Positions 12,069-25,009 of a stretch of 64,000 nucleotides of DNA are shown here, piece by piece. The stretch comes from Phallusia mammillata (Eukaryota; Chordata; Ascidiacea; Phlebobranchia; Ascidiidae): assembly GCA_003260075.1 (NCBI GenBank), contig QLIY01000366.1, forward strand, positions 81,361-145,360, given 5' to 3'. Both the position numbers and the translations under genes were made by a program. The notes beneath the pieces are model-generated. The model saw only the letters and a list, made by a program, of their open reading frames with translations. It did no database searches and had not been told where the DNA came from. Position 1 is the first letter of the stretch. Each line of letters starts with the position of its first letter.

Positions 12069-15000
12069 ATGGAAAGCCTAATTTTGATTATTGTTGTTGT
12101 TTCGACTTTGGCAGAATTTTCAAAGGCACAGATGAACAAAACCGAATGCATTGGACAAACTGGTAAGTCGGTCGTTCAAACATCAACTGTGTAATAATCC
12201 CATTAACCGTAACGAAAAAAAGAGAAAAGATGCAAGTTAAACGCTAATTAAAATGCTAAGCAGACGCGAGGTTGTCAAACACCAGGCCATCCAAGGACTT
12301 TTTTGCGGCCACAAATTACAAGTTTAGTGTTTGACTTGGGGTCGAATAACGTGTCTTACCAGGAAGTTAACATGGCACAGTGAATAAATATCAGTGATAT
12401 TTGCAATAGATTATGTTTCTGCGGCAAGAGGCTGAACTGTCTCATATTTATATAAATTTACTTGCAGTGATTGTTGCGTCATATTTTCCCATTGTTTCGT
12501 CACTGTATGCAAATATCTCAAACTACAATGATATAGCACTGGTAGTCCATTCATGTTTGCTGTACCGTATTTATGTTTGTTATCACAGTTTTTTACCGGT
12601 TTAAATAGTTCAGAAGATAGATTTCTATTACCGTATTATACGGACCATAAGGCGCAATTTAAATCATTTTTTCCTCATAAATTGATCGTGCGCCTTATAA
12701 GCCGGTGCGCCCAATGTCCCCCCCCCCGGCTCATTTTTTCTTTTGCTCATTGTACTATTGTGACTTGCTTACATTGATTAATTTTTTTGTTTAATGAGCT
12801 TTATACGGTAACCTATACTCCTTAAAATACGTTGCGTTCTATAGCCTGGTGCGCCTTATGTATGAACAAAAAACTAATAAAAGCAATTTATTGACAGTGC
12901 GCCTTATAATCGGGTGGGCTTTATGGTCCGTAAAATACGGTATATATTATCCTGAAACTACTAACGAAGTTTTTTCTCACCATCAAAGAAGTTAAAGAAG
13001 CATTTGAACATATTTTGGTATTGTTGTGTATTTTACTTACAATTCTTGTGAATAGAAAACAACGTTGTGACAAACGTGGAGGTTGAATATTATCCTGATC
13101 TTCGCCTGCCAGATCGGAACAACTTATCATCAGCAGTTTTGACTGTAACTTATGAATGGGAAGCTGCGGGTAAGTCCCACCGTTACTTATCTGTGTAGTA
13201 TTTCATAAACTGCGTTACATCCGGTGGTGGTATTCAAATTTTTCTGTCAGTCGGTTCTATCACAAAAATCATATTTTTCGGTCGGTTCTGTTACAAAGAG
13301 TCCAGTAACAGTAACAAGTAATGCTAACTGGTTCGCTGATCTTATAAAATTTCGTGAGACGGTTCTATAGAACCGGTGCGAATCGGTTGAATCTCACCAC
13401 TGGTTACATCTCCAAAAATCGTAGATTTTGATTTAATATTTTATTTAAAAAGTTAAATGGTGAAAGTAACAGCCCTAATAGAGACGTTAAAGGCGACATG
13501 CTTTACTTTTCAAACGTTTCGGCAAATGTAAATAAAGCATGTCGCCTTTAACGTCTTTTTTGGTTAATTTCACCATTGAACTTAAGAACAGATTCGTATA
13601 TAGTGTTACTGAAAAATATTTGCACGCATTCAGTTTCAATGTGTTGTCCCATAAACTTTTTGCTATTGTTCTGTACAATATATGATTCACTTTTGTATTA
13701 TTGTTCAATTCAACGTTTTGTTTTTTTCAAACTCAAATGTACTCTAAAGCAGTGGTCGGCAACCGCCGGTCCGCGGCCCGGTACCGGTCCGCGAGGAGTT
13801 CGTTACCGGTCCGTATAATTTTTCAGGTTAAATGCTATAAAGCATTTTGCCTATGTATCCCGGGGATGATAAACTAATTTAAGCGTTTTTATTGCTAAAT
13901 ATTTGTAGTTTGTTTAAGACCGGTCCGCGATAAAATTTCACTTTCAAAAACGGTCCGCAGTGCAAAAAAGGTTGCCGACCCCTGCTCTAAAGTGCATGAA
14001 AGACCAACATACGTTAATAAATGACAAACTATATTGTTTGCTCAACAAAACGAGACAACATGTTTTCAGGGGAAGATTTCGACGGATTTCTTTATTGTTT
14101 TTACGACGGCGACACTGAATGGATCAAAAAAGGCAAGTGAGGTTGTTTATTTCACGAATTTTGGCATTTTCTCCCTTATTTCCTATCGTTCTTCTTTACC
14201 TAGTTAAGTATTTTCGCGAATGTGTTTAAGGTTGTGTTGACATTTCGGTAGAAGTGCAATCATCCTAATCGTTCTTGTTCTGTTTTCAGGAGAACTGTCC
14301 GACAAACAGTGAGTCATTAAACAAATCATGTTTTTCTAAAATTTTGTCCAAGTAAACAAAACTTGTTGTGGTTCTCATAACTTCTAGTCAGTCATCACGA
14401 AAATATTTTGCAACTATGTGTTTTTTTCATTTTTCAGGATTTATATAAAGCATTGCGAATCCCTCACTAATCTGACACTCTTCGTAAATAACAGTAGAGG
14501 TGAATATGTCCAGTGCAACTACCCATGTCAATCTGAGTTGGCTACTCAATGTGCAAAAGCTAACATGTGCAATGTAACCACTGATTGCCCAACCGGAGAT
14601 TTGACTTTTGCTCCAAAGGTCCGCCTGTGATTTTTTATTTGTCTATGGCAGGGGTCACCAAACTTTTTTCACTGCGGGCCGGATTAGTTGAATAATGATT
14701 GGCGTAGGCCGCATAGTTTCATGCCCCCGCGCCGTCTTTCCAAACTTAACCCGTAAGGCGATTTTTATAGGGGCGCTAAGATATGGTCTTTGCACAATCC
14801 CAAAAGTCTGGTGATGCGGCCGAATCCGCCCCGCGGGCCATAGTTTGGTGACCCCTGTGGTCTTGTTTGTAGTTTGTCTGTCTGCCTGTCTATCTGTCTG
14901 TCTGACTTTTTTGCTGGTATGTTGTTTCCGTCAGACGTTTGTTTGATTTGTTTGTGGTGGTTTATTGGCATCGGGTGCTTTGCAGGGGCACATACGCCTG

Positions 15001-18000
15001 CCAGTCTTACCATTTTTTTAAGAATTTATCTTGTTGTTTGTAACTTATATGTTAACAAAATTTGTAGTTGCATGTCCAAAAAGTTTTTTTTTCTAGAACC
15101 AAACCACTGCAACATTTCCTATCCGTTTTGGTAGACAATATACTTTCAACGTCTTTGCTTATCGTGGAGCCCGCGTCCTAGGTTCTGCCTCAACTGTAAA
15201 CCACGATGTGTATTTGTTCTGCGGTTATCACCTCATCAAAAATCACTCAATAGACAAACAAGTTGCTTACGAGTTTTGTCGTGATGAACAAGTCATAAGT
15301 AGTAAGTGATTTTCTTTGTGGCGAAAATAATCTGCTATAGGTAATGTGGTAAAAGAAGTGGGCCTCAAAATACTAGGAATGTTAGTGTGTATGTCGGGAT
15401 CTAAGTTGTTGTTTGAACCTTTTTTTTCATTGAGCTTGGAAGTGATATTACGAAACAAGTGTGACCGGGCGTAAAGTTAGGCCCGAATCAGGCCTGTTTG
15501 ATTCAAACTAACGCTCCGGCCCGACCGTGAAACATGACCGGACTTACCACTCTTGTCAGGACACATGAAACATTCAAAGAAACATTAATTGCACACTATT
15601 TGTTTTGTAAGGTTAGAGGGTACATGTTAGGTTTTACACAATCGAGGTTGCATATCGAAATGGAATCAGAAAAAAACGTATTTGTTGTGTCATGCCACAT
15701 CCTTTGCTAACTAAGGTTAACAATGTTTCAAATCGATAAATCAGATCTTTCTTCTTCATCCGGACCACCAAGGAACTTCAGTATCGCTTCATATGAGAGA
15801 AACCACACAGACCACTCAGTTACAGTGACACTTCAATGGATGCCACCACATCTTGTTGACAACATCCATCACAAGTACCCAGATTCTTACCGGATCTGGT
15901 ACATTAAAAATGACGAGGATCCATCCGTAGCTAGAAAGGTAACCAAGCGTTTAGTTTTATCTTAGTTTTGTAGTTCAAAACTTGCCATAATGGACGGAAG
16001 ATTTTTTTTTTCATTGGAGAAAGTCTAATTGTGTAAATTCATACCAGTTTTTACTTATCATCTGCTCTGTTGGAATAAAAGAGAGATAGTTCAAAACAAT
16101 AAGCGTTTAGGAATGTGTACGTTAATATCAAACAAGACAAGTATTATCTTAAAGTCTGGACAATATTTTGTTAAATCAGGCTGGTTTAGGCTTTTTATTC
16201 CACTACCCACTTATAGAAAAGTCATTTCACAATCTTGAATAATGTCTTTTTTATTTAAACCGTTAATTAACGCTCTTTCTGTGTACGGTCTTTTTAGAAA
16301 AGCCTATTTGTAACGCTCTTTTCTGCAGGCAAAATCGAAGAAACGAGACGCAATGCATTACTACACTTACCGTAAACTAAGGGCCGGAAATCAATACATT
16401 TTCTTTGTTTCCGCTTACATGTTATTGGATAAAATATGTGTTTCCGGACATTGGTGTCAAAATTACGGGACAGCAACTCGTTTGGAACTCTATGCTGAAG
16501 GTATGAAAATTCTAGTCAAACTAATTTTTATTTTATTTTTCGCTATTTTATTAAATAGCCGGCTTATTTGGTACTCGTCGATAATGTAAGTTGAAAAATG
16601 GATCGTAAAACGCAACTAACAAAATTGATTAACCAGATAGACATCCAAATTTAGTGAAGTTTTCAGTTATACTTTCGTTTTAGGGTAAGCCAAAATCACT
16701 ACCTATTATTGGGTTCGAAATTGTTAACTAATTTCAAAACGGTTTAGCACCAACAAGGTTTCTACCTTGCAGTAGATAAAAACGTTAGCTGACTTTGCAA
16801 ACTAACCAAAAACGTGAATGCAGATTGGAACCCTTGTAGGCATGACAACGTGACAGGTGACCGTCACTGTGACCCAAATGCAACTTGTGAGGTCATATCC
16901 AATGACCGTTCCATTGTCAACTGCTCATGCAAGCCGGGTTTCAAGGGGGACGGGTTGTCCCAAGTTGTTGGTGGCAGAGGGTGCTGGGACTTTAACCCCT
17001 GTTACGAAACCGTGACATACTGCGCCCCAACGGCCGATTGTGTGGACCTAGCCCCACCAAGTGAGGGCTACGACTGTGTCTGTCCGTAAGTTGTGTGAAA
17101 CTTATAGCTAATTTAAATGGTAATTAGAATTTGTGAAGGATATGATCTCTTTATGCAATCACTTTGCTGTAATGTAGGCATCACTCAGTTTGGGCTTAGT
17201 GTGGACCTAAACAATGAACATGTTGGAATCCTTGTAACGCCTGTAGTAGGGCTGATGCATTATGAAACCCAGTATTGTAAAAAAGTATTGTAATTTATGT
17301 TTTTGAAACTATGCTACATGAAAAACACAGATTATTTAAATTTTTGAAAAAACATAGACAAAATTAACATAAGACTTGGGGAAGTTAAATAGTTGTTAGA
17401 ATGAAACTGCATGAATAACTGCGCTTTCTCTACGGTTTGTTATAAATTCATGCAAGATGTTGTTTTCCACTGCACTAATATTTCCATAGCTAAGCGGGCT
17501 GCTTGCGGTTTTATCAATACGCCCCACGCTTTTGTGGTTGACACGCGTCATTCTTGATCTATTTCCTGAGGAATTATTGTAAACATAACCATCAATTTAT
17601 GCTGATTGGTGTAGTTCAGTGGTTCTCAAGCTTTCGTTGACCATGGCCCCCAAAAGTAACTTTTGGGCCTCGTGGCCCCTTCATACAACCATGTAAGACC
17701 TGTGGCCCCCTTAAAAATGTATATGGCAAACTCGTGTTAGAATTCGGTACTAATTTCGGCTTTGAGCAGGTCGAATAGAGTAAAAAAAGAGTCCGTATTC
17801 GTGAAAAACCTCAATATTGACAAATGGTATGTGAAAAGCCGAAAAATGAACGTACACCCGCGGCCCCCCGAAACACAGCTCGTGGCCCCCCTGGGGGCCA
17901 TGGGCCCTGTTGAGAACCACTGGTGTAGGTGTTAACGATCGTGTTGTCTGCGACAGAACTTCGAAAATTTAAAACGTTTTCAATTGGTCTATGACATATC

Positions 18001-21000
18001 CTAAAAACAAGTTTTCTATAAAGCAAATCTTTTTGTCTCCAATATTCATAACATTTACAACAACAAAATTTTGCAATTTTTGGACTGAGTATAGCACGCA
18101 CAAAAATTCGACTGCATTGTGCTACGGATTTAAGGTTTTATTTATAATCCTGTAAAACGTTGAATATTTCCGTCTTACACAAATATATTTGTCAACATAC
18201 ATATATAAACTGTTGCTACCGGGCACAACATACAAACTAAATATATGTATAATTGCCAGAAGAGGTTTATTTAGTTTGTATGTATTGCCAACCTTTAATA
18301 TAACAGTATGGTGACATTTGAAAGCCAACATCCATCAAATGTTGTTCTTTGCAGACAAGGTTACATCGGCAATCCGCGAAATACTTGCATCAGCATAAAG
18401 ACCCTGGTTCTAGCATTGGTTTGTCCGGTTATGTTTGTTCTTGTGTCTGCGATCGTATGCTACTGTTGCCGCAAAAGAAGCGAACGCGTTAAAAGGTGAG
18501 TAACTTCCCAAAGAATTCACCGAGCGTTTGAGAATGCTTTAACAAATAAAAAAACAATAATTCATGTTTCGCTGGAATGTAAACCAGAAACATTTGTCTT
18601 TTGATATCACTTAAAAGTGGAAAAATGATTGAACTAATTTGGTACATTTTTTGTTCACAATTTCACGAATAAACGATCAGGATCAGCCTCTAACAAGGCC
18701 ACTAACTAGAAACTGAGGCTATTTGGGATTGGTGTTTGCAGTTTGCATAGGCTTGATTTTTGCAGTTACATTGTTTGAAATAATGTAAGAGTTATTTTAC
18801 CTTGGGACAATCATCACAAACTTTTCCCTTTTGAGATGCTGAGATTTAAACAACAAACAATAAATTAAAAATGTAAATAAAAACGTTTTAAGAATACATA
18901 GTTGAAACTTGAAAGTATATTTTTGTAGAAGACTCATTTTCAAGCAATCGAAGTTTGTACCGGGCGAAACAGGATCTGACATTATGCCGTTTTTGAATTA
19001 CACCCAGTTTGAGAATCATCTCAAGACGAATGTTGGTCCGGTATTTGGGAAAAAGTGGGAAATTGAACGTGACAGTTTACTTTTACAGGGTAGGTAATGA
19101 CTGAAGGAACCTTTTGTCTGTTTTGAGTGATAATTCATGCAAATCATGACATTATTTTGACGACAAAAAATTCGGTCATTACCAATTTTTTTAGTGCTTA
19201 ATTAATGAACTTTTTAGTGCTTAGTTAATTTACCTTATATATTCTGTTAAACAAGTTAAACTAGGCCCACATGTAAAAAGCCATTTTCTTTTACTGGGCA
19301 ACTGTTATGTTGGAAGTGGGTGTAGTAATAACTCTGTCCTTCTATGTTGTTTGCGCGTAATTTTTCCTCAAAAATCCCCCAAACCCCCCCCCCCTCTGTC
19401 CTTCTATGTTGTTTGCGCGTAATTTTTCCTCAAAAATCCCCAATCTTTATTTCTTTATCTCGCCGATATAATAAACATATATTATGTCAGTTGCACCGTT
19501 ATTGGCAAAACAACAGTTCCATAATATTGTCAGAAATGTTGATTTAACCATAAATCCTTGAACAGCTATATATTGGCATTTCCTTCTGACGCAAGCGTTT
19601 CAAATTACATCATCAAGGAATTTATATCCAGGAAATTTGCTGACAAGAGCACAACTGGATCCCCGTTTGATATATTTAGTTTAATTTCCAAACAATAGGT
19701 TCGGAATCAGCGCCGTTATTGTTACAATGCATTGATTGTGGAACGCTTTCAAGTTAAAACATTTCAGCCAGATTGTGTTACGCCCCCCTTCCGAGACCTT
19801 CATGTCCCACCTCGGGGGCGCACTCCCAGTTTAAGAACCTCTGTTTTATCTGGGGATGCATTTATGATTAAGTCAAATGAAAACGGCTTCCTAGTTAAAA
19901 ATTAGTACGTTATGCAGCTGGAAACAGAAAAAATCTAATGCACAAAATGTTTATCAACTTTTAGATGCAAATATTTGAATCGGTAAGTTATTCATTGATG
20001 ATATCATGACTGTGCAAATCAACATTTAACCTTCTTAACTAACATGACAAATTCACTCACAAAAGTTTGAAGATCTAAAGATCTAAAAATCACCCCATCG
20101 ACTGAAAATTCGCATTTTATTTTCCACTGCTTGTTTATCTTCAAATCCAATTTTTGAGTATTTTGTCGGTAGCGATGGCAATTAAACTCACACAGGTTCA
20201 TTTCTATTTTTAGATGTATTAGGGAGAGGAAATTTTGGAGTTGTTCACAAAGCTTTCTGGCAAAGTGACAATGGTGAGAAAGTAGTTGCAGTGAAGTCTC
20301 TTACAGGTAAATGCATTGATCTCAATAATATTATCAACTCGATAGTTTAACTGTATGCAGCTTCATTCTAACAACTGTAGCCACCAACAGATCGGATTTT
20401 CAATTTTTTTACCCCAACATCGTGCAAACTTTACTTGTGGGGTATAAACACCCTTGTTGACCAGACATTACTTACATTTTCATGATAACGTTTAAGTTTG
20501 AAATAAGGTTTTGGCCAAGTTCCTACCAAGCACACTTTGGATTTTATAAACTGGTTCACATTCTTACATAGATTGTGGCCCATAATTTGCCCTCAAAGCG
20601 CGTGGCCCCCACTAAGTACACTATAGTATCAGTACTCACTGCAAGTATAAATATCGAGGTGCAATTGAACTATTAAGTATTCGATAATGTTCTCATTTTA
20701 AAATCAGATTGAATTGATCGCTTCCAAGTCTGTCGGCACAATTATGCCGCAATTTGTTTTTGTCGGATGTTTTTTTTTTAAATTGTTAAAAGTCACAAAG
20801 TATTTGCCTTCCCCCCAAAAATAAAAAAAATTCTGCTGCATAGGTCACTGCTTTCGACCCTGTCTTTTTTACTTTAAACGGTCTGTATAGTTGTGGTCTA
20901 CACATGTGGCTCCTTAAAAATCACCAGTCTTGCAATGATAGTTTTCAAATGTACACTTAAACATAAACTTACAAAACCTATACCAAACAAAACCTATTTG

Positions 21001-24000
21001 TAGCCATGTACGCCGTGTCGTTTCGTGAAGATTTCTTGGCCGAGATGGCTTTACTTATGACGCTCGGGCAGCATGAAGCCATTCTGGGCATCATAGGAGT
21101 TTGTACAGCCCAGTCGGCTCACAGTGACGGTTGTGAGTCTCCATTACTTGTCACCGAGTTCATGAAATACGGAGACCTGTTGCATTATTTGTGGGATTGC
21201 CGAGAGGTAAGTTGAATTGGATGTGGATAGATATCGTATATTGGGTTGTATTTTATTGTCTCTTCGGTGTATGGTAATGCAGTTGTTTCCTAATTGAGTT
21301 CACACTTTACTTTAGTATGTTACTTCCGTATTTGATTAAAAGCTTTTTTACATAAAGCACCTATCAAAAGTTAAAAAGGCCTTTCGCAATTATACGGCCA
21401 TGTGGGCAGTTACATTCATATTCCGATTACTAATTTACATATAACGGTAAATCCCAGTACGCCAGACACGTCGTAGTCGTTTTACCGACACAGCCGGTCA
21501 CCAAGCATCCATTCAGTTACATTTATATATGAGTGTACCGTGATCACTGGACTGCATAGACGCTTCAGGGCTGATCCCAGTGGTGAATTTATGTTCCTCT
21601 TACACATAACGGGTTTGATTTCATTCGATACATAAAAGCGCAAAAACAGGTAGGCTCTCGGTGTGTTTAGCCATAAAATTAGTAATTAAATAAAAATTAC
21701 TGTTGTGACAAATACGTTTAACATTTGAATATAGTTCGATATTAAATTTGGTTGCACATTTGCAGCTTTGTGACTGTACAAAATCACTGCTATCCACGGT
21801 TGTAGTGCATCCGATTTAAATTCCATTAAAACAAACTAAATATTGTTTCGTTGGGGATGGGCTTAAAATAAAAAGCGTGCAAAAACAAAACGTCTAATAT
21901 GAGAGGATAAAATTCATTTTTAAATAAACGCGTTTTAAAGACAACAACAGGAAACACATACGCTCTTAGAATCAAATTGCAAGAAAATATACAAGCCAAA
22001 CCGCTCAACCGCATTAGGTTGTTTTAAATTTAGATTCATTTCCTCTCTAGCTTGTCTGTGGTTGCGTTTTGAGGGGGTGTTTGTCAACGTCGACAGAAAA
22101 AAATTGAATAAAGGGAAATTGGTTATGGCTAACCGTCGAGAAATGCACAGAAATTGCGGGTGCAACCACCAAATCTTAGATAAAGCGTTTTACTGCGGAC
22201 CTTTCGCGCTCTTGTCTAACCTGCAATAATTACCAGAATCCGTTTGAATTGGAGATTTACCTAATCTACTCGGTCGAATCAGCTATATATTTACACAGAT
22301 TTTATAACAAATCTTTTACGAACACAAGTTAAATGACAACAAATCTTTTACGAACACAAGTAAATCTTTGCTGCTTACTGACCGCATATACTAAGACGGA
22401 ACTAAAATCTCGTCAACTAGTATGATTTAAAAACATTATCGTTTTACACACTCCAGAGCAGCCTAGCTCTTATAGTCAGCAGTTCATTGACAGACAGGCT
22501 GGCAACCATGCCGAGGCAACCCCACAAAACTAAAATAATAATAAAACATGACTATTCCGTTGTGTAAAACCACTGTTTGCAGGGTAGAAAGTCGTACGGT
22601 TTCACGGCAAACGCGTAGAGTACGAAGTCTTGATACAGTTGATTCGGCTGAATTCATTCGACAAAACGACCGAATATTTGGTTTTGTCCGAATCCAAATT
22701 AAGCCGACTCGGAGCATTTCTAGTTTAAATTACCGCATTTTCACATATATAACTGAATTAAACGATTTTCAATTTAATCATTCTACTTTAGGGTTTGTTC
22801 ACCAGTCTCAGAATGTAGTCTAAAACGTTTAACCGTATATGCTTTTTACGTCTGTTTGGGTCATTAAATATCTCTTAATTGTAATGTTGATTTTTTTGCA
22901 GCCTGACAAACGAAATCAAAATCCGATTTACAACTTTAGCGAGAGAGATTTGTATCAGATCGGACAACAGATTGCCGGAGGTTTGCACTTTCTCTCATCT
23001 TCTAAGATCATTCACGGAGATGTGGCTGCACGGAACATTTTGGTCGGCGAGGTATGTATTAATTTTCAAAGTATGAAATAAAACTTGTATGAAACTAACT
23101 TATCTTGCCAACTCGAGTTGTAAGTAGGGCCGGGATTTTCGTGCAGGGTCCGGGCTTTGTTTTGTTAGCAAACGGGCATGATTCGCGCCTGACTTCACAT
23201 TTTGTGTGGGCAATATTTTGCAATATTGGTTACCTAGCTAAGTAGTTGCTGGACTTAACCGAATGTCCAAAAGCCTTAACACGTCTTGATTAGGCAACGA
23301 TTATATGCCTTCTTTATTATATACCTGTCAAAAAATGTTTGAGCCTAAACGGGCTTCTCAAAAACGAGTTCAGGCTTGACTTTAGGCTTATACTTTCGGG
23401 TTCGTGCCAGGTTCAGGCTCGAATTTCGGGCCCGCTTACAACTCTGTGCTAACTACATAATAAAAGGATTGTACAGTTGGTTCTGATTTAAATTTAGGGT
23501 GTTTTCCTGCTTTTCTAAACTTGTACATTTTTATTACACTTTTTACCATAGTAGTATACGCAGAATCTTCGATGTAAGATCTCCGACTTCGGATTAGCAA
23601 ATGACGTTTATAGATACGGTATGATCAAGGGCGCCACCGAGCGACGAGTTCCGTTCAAGTGGGTCAGTCCTGAACGCATGATGGGCGGGAAAGTTCCTAT
23701 TACATGGCGCAGTGACGTGTAAGTAGTCAGTTTCCAATATCTATTGCTAAAAAACGATTCTATTCTGCTTGGGGCCGAATTGAAACCTAAATATACTGCA
23801 ACAGCAGCATTTAATCATAAAAACAATAAGAAGTAGGTACACAATTCACGGTTTTAAAGATTCTGACAAGAAAGAGACAAGTCCTGAGCATAAAGGAGCA
23901 CAGCCCCGAGCTAAATGTGGATCAAAATTGGACCGTTCTGTACTTATTAAACACCTGACCTTTATCGTTAACTTCATCGTTTTTTACTGCTTTTACTTGC

Positions 24001-25009
24001 TGCTTCTGTTTTACCAAAAAGAAACTTTTTTCTGATAAGGTTTTCTTGCCATCTAAGGTATTGCTTGGTTTGTTTATAGATGGTCGTTCGGCATTTTGTT
24101 GTACGAAATGGTGACGGTTGGCTCGACTCCTTACCCAACGCTGGAACAAAGTGCACTTTTTGAAACACTGGAAAGTGGATTTAGAATGCCAAAGCCATTG
24201 ACATGTAATGAACAACTGTAAGTAACATTGACTGTAAGAATTATTGCAAAAAAAACACAGACAAGATATATTGTCAATGCGCAAATCAAAGTGAAATAAA
24301 AAGTCGCAATTGATACCTAAAAGCAACCGCAAACAAACTTACGCAATAAACGTTGGCAGCTATTGAAGATTTTATCAAAATGTTTATCTAACACCGCAAT
24401 TTTTAAACTGTGTATCGCAGCACACCCATGCTCCGTGGGAGTTTTCCAAGAGTGCCACGAAATATTCGCAATTTTATAGTACAAACACTCTCTAGTGAGG
24501 TTTTAGAACTTGAGGTTTAAAGGGCTATTTTCCAAATTTGTCATAAAAAGCAATCTTATCCACCACAATAAAGCTGCAAATGACTCGTTTTACAGCTGGC
24601 CGCGGAAAGAAAAGTTAATTTGTCAATGCGCCACGTGTTTGGAAAGTTTGAAAACCAATGATCTAACAAACCCCAAAACAACGCTTATAGGTATCAACTG
24701 ATGCTGAGATGCTGGCAATGGAATCCCATGAATCGACCAAACTTTGCGAGCCTTGAGGAGCAGCTCAGCGGAGGAGAGAAGGGATTATGGGAAAACGGGA
24801 GAACCCTAAACGACGAGATCATGCCGGTCAACGAATCAGACCGAAATTGCTACGATAAAAATATAGGAATGCGCGCTAGTGCTCAGGATATTACGATACA
24901 AAACGGGAACACCGATATGCAACCGATTTCCCCGTTTGTTGAAACCGAATTCGGAAGCCGTCTGGTGGAAGGGGACTTGCTTGTTAGCTTCGAAATGGAT
25001 GAAGTTTAA
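12069..25009 (+). CDS. Receptor tyrosine kinase (FN3, two EGF-like modules, TM, kinase)
   Basis: Exons: 12069-12162, 13056-13169, 14070-14132, 14290-14308, 14438-14618, 15097-15301, 15745-15938, 16329-16500, 16824-17085, 18355-18495, 18929-19089, 20214-20306, 21004-21206, 22902-23051, 23564-23718, 24080-24217 and 24691-25009. They total 887 residues in phase. The layout is signal peptide, unassigned ectodomain, FN3, two EGF-like modules, membrane helix, juxtamembrane segment and tyrosine kinase. Kinase motifs are the glycine loop GRGNFGVV, VAVK lysine, FLAEM helix C, hinge LLVTEFMKYGDL, catalytic loop HGDVAARN (HRDLAARN is usual), DFG, activation loop DVYRYG, SPE in place of APE, DVWSFGILLYEM, and the RCWQWNPMNRP tail. 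The lysine, helix C Glu, catalytic Asp and DFG are present, so activity is plausible. The tail after the kinase is about 75 residues. Intron 3 uses a GC donor (14133). A poly(A) signal lies at 25071. The RTK family is not assigned. Confidence 0.9.
12631..12940. mobile_element. MITE with about 25-bp inverted ends and TA target duplication
   Basis: The ends CCGTATTATACGGACC and ggtccgtaaaatacgg are inverted copies flanked by TA (12629-12630 and 12941-12942). The TA flank suggests a Tc1/mariner-type element. Copy 1 has an uninterrupted site near 4825. A C-run lies inside at 12718-12727. Confidence 0.7.
13222..13402. mobile_element. hAT-type MITE with perfect 8-bp target duplication
   Basis: GTTACATC flanks both sides (13214-13221 and 13403-13410). 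The ends are cggtggtggtattc and gaatctcaccactg. It belongs to the same family as 28822-29048 and 41720-41924. Copy 1 has the empty site (gctacatt, about 5110). Confidence 0.85.
13450..13583. mobile_element. Small fold-back element with a 24-bp perfect hairpin
   Basis: The outer inverted ends are AAGTTAAATGGTGAAA and TTTCACCATTGAACTT. Inside, 13482-13505 (starting AGACGTTAAAGGCGACATGC) is perfectly complementary to 13533-13556. It is absent from copy 1. Confidence 0.75.
13750..13984. mobile_element. hAT-type MITE with perfect 8-bp target duplication
   Basis: CTCTAAAG flanks both sides (13742-13749 and 13985-13992). The ends are CAGTGGTCGGCAACC and GGTTGCCGACCCCTG. Copy 1 keeps the single empty site at 5254-5261. 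Confidence 0.9.
14649..14857. mobile_element. hAT-type MITE, CAGGGGTCACCAAAC ends
   Basis: The inverted ends CAGGGGTCACCAAAC and gtttggtgacccctg are perfect. Target duplications are not clean. The element interrupts intron 5 of the kinase receptor just after an unusual gtccgc donor, and is absent from copy 1. The same family is inserted at 58916-59402. Confidence 0.75.
17617..17922. mobile_element. hAT-type MITE
   Basis: The ends are cagtggttctcaag and ttgagaaccactg. The flanks gtgtagtt and gtgtaggt agree at 7 of 8 positions. It lies in intron 9 of the kinase receptor. Confidence 0.8.
19332..19441. repeat. 48-bp direct repeat flanking a C-run
   Basis: Positions 19332-19379 and 19394-19441 are identical 48-mers (starting ctctgtccttctatg) separated by a short C-rich stretch. 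This could be a real tandem duplication or an assembly artefact. Confidence 0.85.
23115..23444. mobile_element. Possible MITE in an intron of the kinase receptor
   Basis: The ends GAGTTGTAAGTAGGGCC and its near-complement GGGCCCGCTTACAACTC bound 330 bp rich in cgggcttt-like words. No clear target duplication is seen. Confidence 0.45.

Larger units (their letters stand above)
11245..19020 (+). repeat. Tandem segmental duplication, copy 2
   Basis: This block matches copy 1 at the start of the window. Insertions found only here are 12631-12940, 13222-13402, 13450-13583, 13750-13984 and 14649-14857. The MITE at 17617-17922 lies where the two introns are too divergent for a clear comparison. Confidence 0.9.
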
